Notes: generated by a model from the sequence alone, not told the origin. 64,000 bases of DNA from Mesobacillus subterraneus (GCF_023715485.1 NZ_JAMBOF010000007.1:62001-126000), one strand, 5' to 3'; positions 17,754-26,805 are shown, counted from the first letter of the stretch. Numbers and translations: made by a program.

Positions 17754-17797
17754 GAACAGCCCTCATTCTATTTTCAGAATGGGGGCTGTTCTTTTTT
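17754..17797. terminator. Bidirectional terminator between the MFS gene and gntP
   Basis: GAACAGCCCTCATTCT and AGAATGGGGGCTGTTC form a 16-bp stem (one mismatch) with A and T tracts on either side. Confidence 0.92.
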
Positions 17798-17804
17798 ATA
17801 AGTT

Positions 17805-19151
17805 TTAAACAAATAAACTAAGCAATAAGATGAAAGCTAATCCTGCTACGGAAATGATTGTTTCAAGCAGTGTCCATGTTGCGAATGTTTCTTTCATGCT
17901 TAAGCCGAAGTATTCCTTGAACATCCAGAAGCCTGCGTCGTTTACATGGGAAGCAATTAAGCTTCCTGCCCCTGTTGCAAGTACGACCAAGGCAAGGTTA
18001 ACGTCTGTCTGGCCAAGCATTGGGATGACCAAACCAGCGGTTGTTAAGGCTGCAACTGTTGCTGAACCTAGAGAGATACGAAGGATGGCTGCAATGATCC
18101 AGGCAAGCAGAATTGGTGATAGGGAGGTCCCTTTAAAAAGTTCAGCAACATAGTCACCAACGCCGCCATTGATCAATACTTGCTTGAAGGCACCGCCTCC
18201 GCCGATGATTAATAGCATCATGCCGATGTGAGAGATAGCAGTTGTACAAGAATCCATCACAGTCTTAATCGGAATGTTTCTCGCCAAGCCCATTGTGTAA
18301 ATGGCTACTAATAGGGAGAGCAGCATGGCAGTTCCAGCATCACCGATGAATTGGATGGCTGCCAGGAAACTATTATCCTCAAATCCCATTGTTTTTTGCA
18401 GTAAAGAAATGATTGTCGCGATAGACATTAAAATAACTGGTAGTAGTGCAGTGAAAACGCTGATACCGAAACCTGGTGTTTCTTCAAGCTTGAATGTCTT
18501 TTGTTCGCCTAAGGAAGCGATGTTTCCTGTCTTGTTAAAAGATTCTGGTACAAGCTTTTTAGCGATTTTCGTAAATACTGGACCTGCAAGAATCACAGTT
18601 GGAATCGCAATGATGAAGCCATAAAGCAATACTTCACCAATGTTTGCTCCATACTCACCCGCGATTACAGTTGGACCAGGGTGAGGAGGCAGGAAGCCGT
18701 GTGTAACAGATAGTGCGGCAGTCATCGGAATACCAAGATACAAAATCGAAATCTTTAATTCTCTTGAAATCGCAAATACGATTGGAATCAATAATACTAA
18801 ACCTACTTCGAAAAATAGAGCAACACCGATGATGAATGAAGCTGCAACGACTGCCCATTGGATGTTCTTTTCACCAAATTTGTTCACAAGTGTCATCGCG
18901 ATTCGCTGGGCTCCGCCGGAATCTGCAATCAATTTACCAAGCATCGCACCAAGACCGAAAATGAGTGCTAAGTGGCCGAGTGTTCCGCCTAAACCTGCTT
19001 CAATCGTTTTAACAATTTCACCAAGTGGCATTCCAAGAGCCAATGCGACGCCAAACGAAACGATGATCAAGGAAATGAAAGTGTTGAGCTTGAAGCCCAT
19101 AATCAATAATAGTAAGGCTAAGATACCAATTGCTACAATAATCAATGGCAT
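17805..19151 (-). CDS. gntP: Gluconate:H+ symporter GntP
   Basis: 448 residues with about 12 hydrophobic segments. Blocks such as [39 protein letters not shown] and [15 protein letters not shown] are typical of the GntP family of high-affinity gluconate importers. It is the third gene of gntR-gntK-gntP, starting about 150 bases after the gntK stop with a GGGGG ribosome site. The gap contains a small GC hairpin and two cre-like imperfect boxes (AGCGCT cores near 19209 and 19261). gntZ, which follows gntP in B. subtilis, is absent here, where a convergent MFS gene follows instead. Confidence 0.93.
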   Translation of the reverse strand: MPLIIVAIGILALLLLIMGFKLNTFISLIIVSFGVALALGMPLGEIVKTIEAGLGGTLGHLALIFGLGAMLGKLIADSGGAQRIAMTLVNKFGEKNIQWAVVAASFIIGVALFFEVGLVLLIPIVFAISRELKISILYLGIPMTAALSVTHGFLPPHPGPTVIAGEYGANIGEVLLYGFIIAIPTVILAGPVFTKIAKKLVPESFNKTGNIASLGEQKTFKLEETPGFGISVFTALLPVILMSIATIISLLQKTMGFEDNSFLAAIQFIGDAGTAMLLSLLVAIYTMGLARNIPIKTVMDSCTTAISHIGMMLLIIGGGGAFKQVLINGGVGDYVAELFKGTSLSPILLAWIIAAILRISLGSATVAALTTAGLVIPMLGQTDVNLALVVLATGAGSLIASHVNDAGFWMFKEYFGLSMKETFATWTLLETIISVAGLAFILLLSLFV

Positions 19152-19298
19152 TGTGTTTTCCCCCTGAGTTGTCTATTGTACCCGCATGGAGCGGGGTGTT
19201 ACCTTTGTGAATAATAGCGCTGACATCTTTATGCAGAGAATAGGTCCTTTTAAAAAATAAAGCGCTAACAATTTTAGTGAAGGGATGAGGACCATCCC

Positions 19299-20834
19299 TT
19301 ATTTAATCAAGCTTCTTTGATAGTTTGCGATTCTTGTATAATCTTTTTCCAAGGCTCTGGATAAGCTGATGAAGATCGGCACCAGCTGCCTGTATTCCTT
19401 GGCCGCTTCTTCATTCGGCGAGTGCTTGTGGGTGCTGCCGATCATGTCTGACACGACTTCGAATGAATCAATTTTACCTGTTGCATAAAGTCCAAGGATG
19501 CAAGCCCCAAGACATGAGCTTTCATAGCTTTCAGGCACAACCACCTCGAGGTCAAAAATATCAGACATCATTTGCCGCCAGACATCTGACCTGGCAAAGC
19601 CGCCGGTCGCCTGGATTCTTGTGACAGGACTTTCCATCGCTTCGGTAAGTGCTAAAAAGACGGTGTATAAGTTGAAAATGACGCCTTCTAATGCTGCTCG
19701 AATCATATGCTCTTTTTTATGGGACATCGTCAGTCCGAAAAATGAACCGCGGACATCCGGATTCCATAATGGCGCACGCTCGCCAGCAAGGTAAGGGTGG
19801 AATAACAAGCCTTCAGCTCCAGGTTTTACACGTTCAGCAATCTTCGTTAACACCTCGTATGGATCAATGCCAAGTCTTTTGGCTGTTTCCACCTCGGAAG
19901 CAGCGAATTCATCACGGATCCAGCGGAGGACCATCCCGCCATTATTGACAGGACCGCCGATGACCCAGTGTTTTTCCGTCAAAGCGTAGCAAAAGATACG
20001 TCCTTTTTCATCGGTTTGCGGCTGGTCGATGATCGTGCGGATGGCACCGCTTGTCCCGATTGTGACGGCGATTTCTCCTTTGCCAATCGCATTGACGCCG
20101 AGGTTTGAAAGAACCCCGTCACTTGCACCGATGACAAAAGGAGTTTCAGGGTCAATCCCGATTTGCTTCGCTAATTCTGGATTGCAATTCTCGAAGGTTC
20201 TTGTTGTGGGTACAAGCTCTGATAATTGATTTGTTGAGATACCCGCAATTTTCAGAGCCTCTTCATCCCATTCCAGCTTTTTAAGATTCATCATTCCCAT
20301 CGCTGACGCAAGCGAGTGGTCAACGACATACTGGTCAAAGAACTTTTTAAAAATAAATTCCTTGATGCCGATGTATTTTTTCGCTTTAGCGGCAATTTCA
20401 GGACGCTCGTTCACGATCCAGGCGATCTTGCTTAATGGTGACATCGGATGGATCGGCGTTCCCGTGCGCTTGTAGATTTCATGCCCGTTCAGTTCATTTT
20501 TGATTTTATGCGCCCATACTTCACTGCGGTTATCCGCCCAGGTAATACAAGGTGTTAGCGGCTCATCATTTTCATCAATGGCAATGACGCTGTGCATCGC
20601 GCTGCTGAAAGAAATGAAAGCCAGCTTTTTTTGCTGATGGTGTTTCATGATTTTTGTGATGGCTGTAAGGACAGCCATATAAATTTCTTCAGGATCTTGC
20701 TCGGCCGTTGAAATATCCGGTGTGTGGAGAGGGTAGCCAATGCTCTCCTGCTGGATAACTTCCCCTTTTTCACTGAAAAGGACAGCCTTGGTGCTTGTGG
20801 TGCCAATATCGACGCCCAACATATACTCAGTCAT
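19299..20834 (-). CDS. gntK: Gluconokinase GntK
   Basis: 511 residues from ATG 20834, preceded by GAGGAG. FGGY-family carbohydrate kinase with the phosphate-binding DIGTTSTKAV at the start, TWADNRS, GASDGVLSNLG, and the late ATGGFARSDVWRQ signature. It phosphorylates gluconate to 6-phosphogluconate for the pentose phosphate pathway. The frame is open 16 codons further upstream, but that part lies inside gntR and lacks a ribosome site. It overlaps the gntR stop by 8 bases, indicating translational coupling. Assignment rests on family, operon order and operator. Confidence 0.93.
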   Translation of the reverse strand: MTEYMLGVDIGTTSTKAVLFSEKGEVIQQESIGYPLHTPDISTAEQDPEEIYMAVLTAITKIMKHHQQKKLAFISFSSAMHSVIAIDENDEPLTPCITWADNRSEVWAHKIKNELNGHEIYKRTGTPIHPMSPLSKIAWIVNERPEIAAKAKKYIGIKEFIFKKFFDQYVVDHSLASAMGMMNLKKLEWDEEALKIAGISTNQLSELVPTTRTFENCNPELAKQIGIDPETPFVIGASDGVLSNLGVNAIGKGEIAVTIGTSGAIRTIIDQPQTDEKGRIFCYALTEKHWVIGGPVNNGGMVLRWIRDEFAASEVETAKRLGIDPYEVLTKIAERVKPGAEGLLFHPYLAGERAPLWNPDVRGSFFGLTMSHKKEHMIRAALEGVIFNLYTVFLALTEAMESPVTRIQATGGFARSDVWRQMMSDIFDLEVVVPESYESSCLGACILGLYATGKIDSFEVVSDMIGSTHKHSPNEEAAKEYRQLVPIFISLSRALEKDYTRIANYQRSLIK

Positions 20835-21555
20835 TTTTTTCAACTCCTCTGGAAAGCGTTTGCTGCGATATCCAAAGGTCATCTACTTTACCTTGAACAT
20901 CATCAAAATTTTGGTGTAAGGATTTAACCATAAGTTCGCGATTCTTCGTTTTGATGGCTTCAATATAAAGCTCGTGGTTCTCGATGATGCGATCGAAATC
21001 TTCGTACTTTTCTTCGATCCTTACACGCATCGATAAAAGAATGAACGCTTCCATAACAGGTTTTGTATTATCCCAGATCATTTTGATATAGGAATGGTTG
21101 ATGGCACGGATGATTGTTTCATGGAATAAAACGTCTTGCAGGCTGAACTCGTCGGCATCCTTGTATTTAATAGCAATTTTCATCATCTCAAGGATTTTGC
21201 TGAGTTCGGTGACAAGGTTTGAAGTATCTATTTTAATGAGTCGTTCAAAAACAAATGATTCGATTAATAAGCGGACGTCGTAAATCTCTTCGATATCTTT
21301 TTCTGTGAGACCGATGACCACAGCACCCATTCTTTCCAGGCGGATCAGGTTTTCTGCTGAAAGAATTTTGAGCGCTTCACGGATCGGTGAACGGCTTACG
21401 TTAAAATCAGCAGCAAGTTTGTTCTCCGATAGGATGGCACCGCTTTCAATCCAGCCGGAAATAATTTGCATCCGGAGCTCGCTCGCAACACGGTCACCTG
21501 TTGAAGCCTTTGAAAGCCATTTTTGGGGATAAAGAAAATCCTTCTTTTCCGTCAT
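20827..21555 (-). CDS. gntR: Gluconate operon repressor GntR
   Basis: 242 residues from ATG 21555 (MTEKKDFLYP), which has AAGGTGAGG upstream; the B. subtilis protein is about the same length. The N-terminal winged HTH carries ILSENKLAADFNVSRSPIRE, the hallmark of the GntR family, and the C-terminal FCD helical domain binds the effector, gluconate in the known case. The 18-bp palindrome directly in its promoter equals the known B. subtilis GntR operator, so it should repress its own operon and be released by gluconate. Confidence 0.93.
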   Translation of the reverse strand: MTEKKDFLYPQKWLSKASTGDRVASELRMQIISGWIESGAILSENKLAADFNVSRSPIREALKILSAENLIRLERMGAVVIGLTEKDIEEIYDVRLLIESFVFERLIKIDTSNLVTELSKILEMMKIAIKYKDADEFSLQDVLFHETIIRAINHSYIKMIWDNTKPVMEAFILLSMRVRIEEKYEDFDRIIENHELYIEAIKTKNRELMVKSLHQNFDDVQGKVDDLWISQQTLSRGVEKND

Positions 21556-21581
21556 TTCCTCACCTTCCTGATTAACCAAGT

Positions 21582-21599
21582 ATACTTGTATACAAGTAT
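21582..21599. promoter_or_regulatory. GntR operator (perfect 18-bp palindrome)
   Basis: ATACTTGTATACAAGTAT, identical to the B. subtilis gnt operator as I recall it, located at the transcription start side of the gntR promoter. Confidence 0.93.
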
Positions 21600-21625
21600 T
21601 ATAAATCGGATTCGAAAAATTGCAA
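21598..21625 (-). promoter_or_regulatory. gntRKP promoter
   Basis: On the minus strand TTGCAA, 16 bases, TATAAT. The -10 box abuts the GntR operator and the -35 box overlaps the cre site. Confidence 0.85.
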
Positions 21626-21634
21626 GCGTTTTCT
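21620..21634. promoter_or_regulatory. CcpA cre site of the gnt operon
   Basis: TTGCAAGCGTTTTCT fits the cre consensus WTGNAANCGNWNNCW at every position and overlaps the -35 box, a location expected to give carbon catabolite repression. Confidence 0.85.
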
Positions 21635-21710
21635 ATCATGATTATTTTGCCAAATTCTTATGTGGTCATTCTAGGATGGGGGGGAGAAAGTTGAGGATGA
21701 ACATGATATA

Positions 21711-22057
21711 TGCCCGGTTATGTGATAAAAAGGAAAAATCGGTAACATAAAGAAGGGGTAAGTGCCCGGTTATGGGAAGAAGGGGAAAACGGGGCACATA
21801 AAGAGGAGATATGTTCCCCGTTATGGGAAGAAGGGGAAAACGGGGCACATAAAGAGGAGATATGTTCCCCGTTATGGGAAGAAGGGGAAAACGGGGCACA
21901 TAAAGAGGAGATATGTTCCTCGTTATGGGAAGGAGAGGGAAAACCGGTAACAAAAAGAAGAGATATGTGCCCGGTTATAGGAAGAAGGGGAAAACCGGTA
22001 ACAAAAAGAAGAGATATATGCCCGGTTATGCGAAGAAGGAGAAAAACTGAGCACATA
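21711..22057. repeat. Array 3: seven units of a 51-bp tandem repeat with an inverted repeat in each
   Basis: The phrase GTTATGGGAAGAAGG recurs at 51-52 base steps (for example TATG at 21771, 21822, 21873, 21924, then 21976 and 22027). Each unit has a 6-12 bp inverted repeat around a purine-rich loop: CCCCGTT/AACGGGG in units 3 and 4, CCGGTT/AACCGG in unit 6 and CCGGTT/AATCGG in unit 1. Because 51 is a multiple of 3 both strands stay open, but no ribosome site or start supports a protein. It lies between the NERD gene terminator and the gnt promoter. Confidence 0.93.
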
Positions 22058-22093
22058 AAAAAGCCTAGATGGAAGAAATCACGATCTAGACCC
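22057..22093 (-). terminator. Terminator of the NERD-domain gene
   Basis: On the minus strand GTCTAGAT...ATCTAGGC followed by TTTTTT. Confidence 0.75.
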
Positions 22094-22110
22094 AAGTATT
22101 GCAGAATATT

Positions 22111-23016
22111 TTACTCGTAATAAGTTGACTTGCATTCGCCGCTGACTAATAGATTGTTTTTTAAAACTCTTCTAATGGATTTCTTTGGCAAATCTCCATT
22201 GCTCCATTCATAAATAGCGGTCGTGGTTACTTTTCGATCGGGAAAAAGTATTTGAAAACTATTTAACGATTGCAAAACAAGGGATTCAATAGAGTCCCCT
22301 CTGCCACAATGACTGCAAACAAATCTTTTTTGTCCAAAACTCTCCACAAACTCACCGCAAAAACTACAAATAACCCCCTTCCTCAACATATCAAAATCAT
22401 ATCCCGGTATTTTGGTAAATGGTGATTTCTTAATATGCAAGGATAATAGGACCTCCGCCAATTTGGTATGTTTGCTTGTTAACTTTGAAGAGACCCTGTT
22501 CATGTTCGACATAAAGCGGTTCAGTTGGTTTGGTAGAATGATGGGTGATTTTAATGGTGCTTGCAGAAGGGCGAATTCAGGGTTGATGAACACGAGGTGA
22601 GGTTCAAGAGGAATGTAAAAGCCGAGTTCCTTTAGCAGTTGTTTAAGCAGTGATTCTGCGCGGCTTAGTTGGTGGAGGGGATTTTTGGTTTCTTTGCCGG
22701 CGACGGTCTTAAATTTTTCTCCATCTAAATAATAGTCCCCCTCTAGATTTTTCACTTCAAAAAGGTGCAGACGGTCCTGCGTGATCACGAAGGAGTCGAT
22801 TTGAAAAAGGGTGCCATTCACTTCCAGGAGCAGGTCGTTGATAATGAGACTCTCAACTCGATGTTTCGTAAACCATTGGTCGAATTGCACTTCACCTTCA
22901 TAGCCTTTCTCCAGTGTCCACAAGTATTGCCCATCTTTCTCTTCCAGTTCCATTCGAGGCTGAAGGGCTTGCAGGATTACTAATTCTTCTGGTTTGGTTC
23001 TTTCTTTTAAAATCAT
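22111..23016 (-). CDS. NERD-domain protein with C-terminal zinc ribbon
   Basis: 301 residues from ATG 23016, which has AAAGGAAG 7 bases upstream; eight extra codons upstream lack a site. The NERD (nuclease-related) domain shows GYEGEVQFD, FQIDSFVI and LFEVKN, equivalent to the acidic and lysine residues of PD-(D/E)XK nucleases. Near residue 230 there are two CxxC pairs (CSFCGE and CSHCGRG) forming a zinc ribbon, followed by an HTH-like tail (WSNGDLPKKSIRRVLKNN). These proteins are widespread in bacilli; nuclease activity is predicted but not demonstrated as far as I know. Single gene with its own terminator. Confidence 0.85.
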   Translation of the reverse strand: MILKERTKPEELVILQALQPRMELEEKDGQYLWTLEKGYEGEVQFDQWFTKHRVESLIINDLLLEVNGTLFQIDSFVITQDRLHLFEVKNLEGDYYLDGEKFKTVAGKETKNPLHQLSRAESLLKQLLKELGFYIPLEPHLVFINPEFALLQAPLKSPIILPNQLNRFMSNMNRVSSKLTSKHTKLAEVLLSLHIKKSPFTKIPGYDFDMLRKGVICSFCGEFVESFGQKRFVCSHCGRGDSIESLVLQSLNSFQILFPDRKVTTTAIYEWSNGDLPKKSIRRVLKNNLLVSGECKSTYYE

Positions 23017-23107
23017 ATTCCACTTCCTTTCATCTTTCATTTTATGGAAAAAACAAATAAAATCCAGTGAACATTTTAAGACATATTCAGCTGATTAAAT
23101 ATGCATC

Positions 23108-23136
23108 TTGATTTATAATTACTATTTTGATAGTAT
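23108..23136 (+). promoter_or_regulatory. sigma-A promoter of the lysine-riboswitch transcript
   Basis: TTGATT, 17 bases, TAGTAT. Predicted start near 23143, about 20 bases before the aptamer. Confidence 0.7.
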
Positions 23137-23162
23137 TAACTTAATTTCATAAGATCTTATCA

Positions 23163-23406
23163 GATCGGTGAGGTAGAGGAGCGAATAACAAGAGTAGTCC
23201 ATCGGAGATAGACAATCGTTGATGGTGGCTGAAAGGGTTGTTTGCCGAAGCGTGATCAGGGTCAAACTGGTTACTGCTGGGATGCTTTCTGAACAAGGAG
23301 CAGACTGTCATGCGGGGTTTCGTGCATGGAGAACTACTGATCGAAATGGAGGATAACGTATATTGTAAAAAGCAATGATAGGTTATTTTCTATCATTGCT
23401 TTTTTG
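23163..23406 (+). ncRNA. Lysine riboswitch (L box) with intrinsic terminator
   Basis: The aptamer runs from GATCGGT (23163-23169) to ACTGATC (23336-23342), which pair as P1. Conserved L-box phrases in order: GAGGTAGAGGAGCGAATAAC, AAGAGTA, TTGCCGAAGCG, CTGGGATG, CAGACTGTCATG and GGAGAACTACTG. A terminator follows: AGCAATGATAG (23371-23381), loop, CTATCATTGCT (23390-23400), then Ts. An alternative stem can form between 23353-23366 (ATAACGTATATTG) and 23373-23387 (CAATGATAGGTTAT), capturing the 5-prime arm of the terminator, so an OFF switch by lysine is expected. The downstream gene is an amidohydrolase rather than a lysine biosynthesis or permease gene. Confidence 0.9.
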
Positions 23407-23562
23407 CATGTTAGAGGTTTTTTATACGAAAATTCCACTGTCTCCTTCTCTCAAACTCCTTTTACATATGAACGCTGTTCGTATGTGCACTTCTTTAACC
23501 ACCATTCGAGCATGGACGTCTCTCTTGGTTATTTTTATCTATTTCCAAAGGGGAGAAACATC

Positions 23563-25158
23563 TTGAGAACAATCTACAAAAACGGGAATATCTATACCTT
23601 CAATTCACGTAAACCATATGTACAATCAGTTGTGATCGAAAATGGCCGGTTTATCGATATGGGGTCCTCAGCCGATATGGTGCTGCAATGGGGCAGCCAC
23701 GCGCAAATCATCGACCTGGAGGGGAAGACGGCTACACCAGGCTTGATTGACAGTCACCTCCACTTATCGATCATGGCGGATAGTTTTATCAACTTGGATT
23801 TTGCCAGTGTCACTTCCAAGCATGAGATGCTGTCAAAAATTCAGGAAAAAGCAAATCAGTTGGAGCCTGGCCAGTGGATCGTGGGCAGCAGCTGGGATGA
23901 GAATCTTTTTACAGATGGAACGATCCCGAAGATTTCTGAACTGGATTATGTGGCGCCGGCCAATCCCTTGTTTTTAACAAGAACCTGCCTGCATGCGGCA
24001 ATTGTAAACAGCAAAGCATTGGAGGTGAGCGATTATCATCCAATGATTTCGGTTCCGGAGGGCGGAACGATCGTACTGGATGAATACTCAAAGCAACCGA
24101 CCGGACTGTTCCTCGAGTCAGCGATGAATCTTATCAGGCAGCACATCCCTGAGCGTTCCTACGAGGATTGGAAGACAGCGATGCGCCAAACAATGAATTT
24201 TGCGATTGAAAAAGGCTTAACGAGCGTGCATACGAATGATCCTCTTTATCTAGGCGGATTAGAGATGACATGGAATATTTTTAACGAGTTATTAAATGGG
24301 GAACAGCTGGGACTGCGCAGCAACCTATTAATCAACCATGAGTTTTTACCGGATTTAAAAGAAGCAGGAATGTATACAGGATACGGCAATGATACCCTGC
24401 AAATCGGCGCGGTGAAGATTTTTGCTGACGGGGCATTTGGAAGAAGGACTGCCCTGTTATCAGAAGAATATAGCGACGCACCAGGTCATTATGGCGATGC
24501 GATGTATGACCAGGAGCAGCTATACGAAATCGTCAAAGGCGCACGGGAGCTGGACATGCCAATCGCAGTCCATACAATTGGCGATCAGGCTCTGGAAAAT
24601 GTGCTGGACGTGCTGGATCAATTTCCATCAGTGGCTTATCGTGACAGGCTGATCCATGCGCAGGTTTTACGAGAGGAACTGATTCCTCGTCTTAAAGCTC
24701 CGGGCAGGATTGCAGATATCCAGCCACGCTTTATCGCGAGTGACTTCCCGTGGGTTCAGGAGCGTTTGGGCAGTGAGCGAATCAAGCTTTCTTATGCCTG
24801 GAAAACACTAATGGATGCCGGTGTCATTTGTGCAGGCGGTTCCGATTCACCGGTGGAACCTGTTGACCCGATTCTTGGAATCCATGCTGCAGTTACACGC
24901 AAAAAGCCGGGTGAAATGCATGATGGCTATTTGGCGGAACAGAAGCTGACAATGGTAGATGCATTCCGCCTGTTCACCGAACTTGGGGCCTATCCAACGA
25001 ATGAGGAAACCGTGAAGGGTACGATTGCACGTGGGAAATTAGCGGACATGACCGTTTTTTCCACTAATCCATTTGAAATGACCGACGCGGATGAGCTTTT
25101 AACGATGGATATTGAAATGACGATTATCGGCGGAGAGATTAAGTACCGGAAAAAGTAA
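23563..25158 (+). CDS. YtcJ-type metal-dependent amidohydrolase under lysine riboswitch control
   Basis: 531 residues from the TTG at 23563, chosen because AAAGGGGAG sits about 7 bases upstream; the frame is open back to 23404, but that would start inside the terminator. Amidohydrolase 3 family (COG1574): N-terminal composite beta sandwich, HxH metal motif in GLIDSHLHLS, VKIFADGAFG with the presumed metal-bridging Lys, VHTIGDQA, IHAQVL, and GGSDSPVEPVDP with the catalytic Asp. No signal peptide. Substrate unknown; the family cleaves N-acyl or cyclic amide bonds. The riboswitch suggests a link to lysine supply, for example release of lysine or a precursor from a conjugate, and the next gene is an amino-acid symporter. 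Confidence 0.85.
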   Translation: MRTIYKNGNIYTFNSRKPYVQSVVIENGRFIDMGSSADMVLQWGSHAQIIDLEGKTATPGLIDSHLHLSIMADSFINLDFASVTSKHEMLSKIQEKANQLEPGQWIVGSSWDENLFTDGTIPKISELDYVAPANPLFLTRTCLHAAIVNSKALEVSDYHPMISVPEGGTIVLDEYSKQPTGLFLESAMNLIRQHIPERSYEDWKTAMRQTMNFAIEKGLTSVHTNDPLYLGGLEMTWNIFNELLNGEQLGLRSNLLINHEFLPDLKEAGMYTGYGNDTLQIGAVKIFADGAFGRRTALLSEEYSDAPGHYGDAMYDQEQLYEIVKGARELDMPIAVHTIGDQALENVLDVLDQFPSVAYRDRLIHAQVLREELIPRLKAPGRIADIQPRFIASDFPWVQERLGSERIKLSYAWKTLMDAGVICAGGSDSPVEPVDPILGIHAAVTRKKPGEMHDGYLAEQKLTMVDAFRLFTELGAYPTNEETVKGTIARGKLADMTVFSTNPFEMTDADELLTMDIEMTIIGGEIKYRKK

Positions 25159-25310
25159 CAGCGAAGCGAAGACATAAAAGCTAACAGCTATGAGAAGACA
25201 TAAAAGCTAACAGCTATGAGAAGACATAAAAGCTAACAGCTATGAGAAGGCATAAAAGTAACAGCTAAGAGAAGTCATAAAAGTAACAGCTAAGCGAAGG
25301 CAAAAAAAAA
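25155..25310. repeat. Array 4: six units of a 25-26-bp tandem repeat
   Basis: Units beginning GACATAAAAGCTAACAGCTA start at 25171, 25197, 25223, 25249, 25274 and 25299 (steps 26, 26, 26, 25, 25). A partial unit (AAAAGTAACAGCGAAGCGAA) starts in the last codons of the amidohydrolase gene. It fills the gap to the symporter start, with no terminator between, so it is probably transcribed as an intercistronic spacer. Confidence 0.92.
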
Positions 25311-25332
25311 CTATCAGCATAGGGGAGACAAC

Positions 25333-26805
25333 ATGGACAGCATTTTAGCAAGCCTGTCAGCATTTTTGTGGGGATTGCCGTTAATCCTCACAATGGTTTT
25401 TGTCGGGCTTTATTTTACGATTGGAAGCAGGTTCTTTCAGTTCCGGCACTTGCCGCATATTTTAAAGGCAACATTCAGCAGTGTTTTTAAGAAGGATAAA
25501 GAGGAAGATGGAAAGAAAGGGGTTATGTCATCGTTTGAAGCAGTGGCGACTGCTATTGGCGGATCCGTTGGTGTGGCCAATATCGGTGGTGTTGCCACGG
25601 CAATCGCGGTTGGCGGACCTGGTGCTATTTTCTGGATGTGGATGACCGCTTTGCTTGGGATGATTATCAAGACGGTTGAAGTTACGCTTTCCGTTTACTA
25701 CCGAAGAACGGATGAGAATGGTGAGCCATATGGCGGACCGACTTATTATATGGAAAGAGGGCTGGGGGAAGAGCGGAATTTCAAATACTGGATTTTCCCT
25801 GCGGCGATATTTGGCTTTGGAATCTTTTCAACGTTCTTCATTACGATGCAGAACTATACCATTTCAGAGGCAATCAGTTCGACATTTCATATCGGAATGA
25901 TCCCTGCATCGATTCTCTTTTCAATTTTGGTTTATTTTGTCGTTTGGGGCGGAATCAAACATATTGGGAAGCTTGCATCAAAACTTGTCCCAGCGATGGT
26001 ATTGTTCTATGTTGTTGCAGGATTGTTCATCATCATTACGAATATCAGTCAACTCGGAAGTGTTTTCGCTTTGATTTTTAATGGTGCGTTTGGAGGAACA
26101 GCAGCAGTTGGAGGCTTTGCTGGCGCGGCAATGGCTCAGGCAATCCGGATGGGTATGGCCAGATCTGTATACAGCAATGAAGCAGGCTGGGGTACTTCCC
26201 CGATGATCCATTCTACTGCAAAGGTAGACCACCCGATAAAACAAGGAATTTGGGGCGCATTTGAAGTCTTCATTGATACCATCATCGTTTCATCTATTAC
26301 AGCATTTACGATCATTATCACCGGTGCATGGTCGTCAGGATTGACGGGTGCAGATTTAACGCTCACCGCATTTGAAACGGGAATTGGCTCATTTGGAAGA
26401 ATTGCGATTGCCGTATCGATTCTATTATTCGGTCTGACAACCGTTACCGGCTGGTACTCTTATTACGAAATCGTTTTGCGTCACCTTTTAAAAGGAAAAA
26501 CGAAAGCGAAAGACAGGATCTTGAAAACCTTCATCTATTTATACCCGATCCCGGGAACCCTGATGGTCGTCTATGGAGTTGCATTTGGCTTGCCAGGCCA
26601 GACAGTATGGTATTTCGCTGATATATCATCGGCCGTACCAACCTTCATTAACGTAGTCGTCCTCTTAATCTTGGGAAAGCAATTCTTTGTACTTTTAAAT
26701 GATTACAAAGCAAGATATCTGGGAATAGGAAAAATCGATCCGGACCTGGCTCTATTCTATGAGGATAAAGTAGAGAAGGAAAAAGCTAATAAGAAAGCAG
26801 TTTAA
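25333..26805 (+). CDS. AGCS-family sodium:amino-acid symporter
   Basis: 490 residues with about ten hydrophobic segments. AGCS (alanine or glycine:cation symporter) hallmarks are present: GGSVGVANIGGVATAI near residue 75 and GMARSVYSNEAGWGTSP near residue 275, plus TVTGWYSYYE late. It imports a small amino acid with sodium or protons. The gene follows the riboswitch-controlled amidohydrolase with only the 26-bp repeat array between, so both may share the lysine-controlled transcript. A lysine, diaminopimelate or other amino-acid substrate is then possible but unproven. An A-rich leader and AGGGGAG lie before ATG. Confidence 0.88.
   Translation: MDSILASLSAFLWGLPLILTMVFVGLYFTIGSRFFQFRHLPHILKATFSSVFKKDKEEDGKKGVMSSFEAVATAIGGSVGVANIGGVATAIAVGGPGAIFWMWMTALLGMIIKTVEVTLSVYYRRTDENGEPYGGPTYYMERGLGEERNFKYWIFPAAIFGFGIFSTFFITMQNYTISEAISSTFHIGMIPASILFSILVYFVVWGGIKHIGKLASKLVPAMVLFYVVAGLFIIITNISQLGSVFALIFNGAFGGTAAVGGFAGAAMAQAIRMGMARSVYSNEAGWGTSPMIHSTAKVDHPIKQGIWGAFEVFIDTIIVSSITAFTIIITGAWSSGLTGADLTLTAFETGIGSFGRIAIAVSILLFGLTTVTGWYSYYEIVLRHLLKGKTKAKDRILKTFIYLYPIPGTLMVVYGVAFGLPGQTVWYFADISSAVPTFINVVVLLILGKQFFVLLNDYKARYLGIGKIDPDLALFYEDKVEKEKANKKAV

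Noticed and set aside
21711-22057. CRISPR array
   Set aside because: Units are contiguous without unique spacers of constant length, repeats diverge gradually, and no cas genes are present. The same applies to the other six arrays.
21666-22095. Open frames on both strands in the 51-bp array with 17-residue repeats
   Set aside because: Period 51 is a multiple of three, so frames stay open on both strands; composition and lack of ribosome sites argue against proteins.
22111-23016. NERD nuclease as part of a defence island
   Set aside because: Neighbours are metabolic genes; no restriction, toxin or phage-related gene is nearby.
23404-23562. N-terminal extension of the amidohydrolase
   Set aside because: It would start in the riboswitch terminator and has no homology-like sequence; TTG 23563 has a strong ribosome site.
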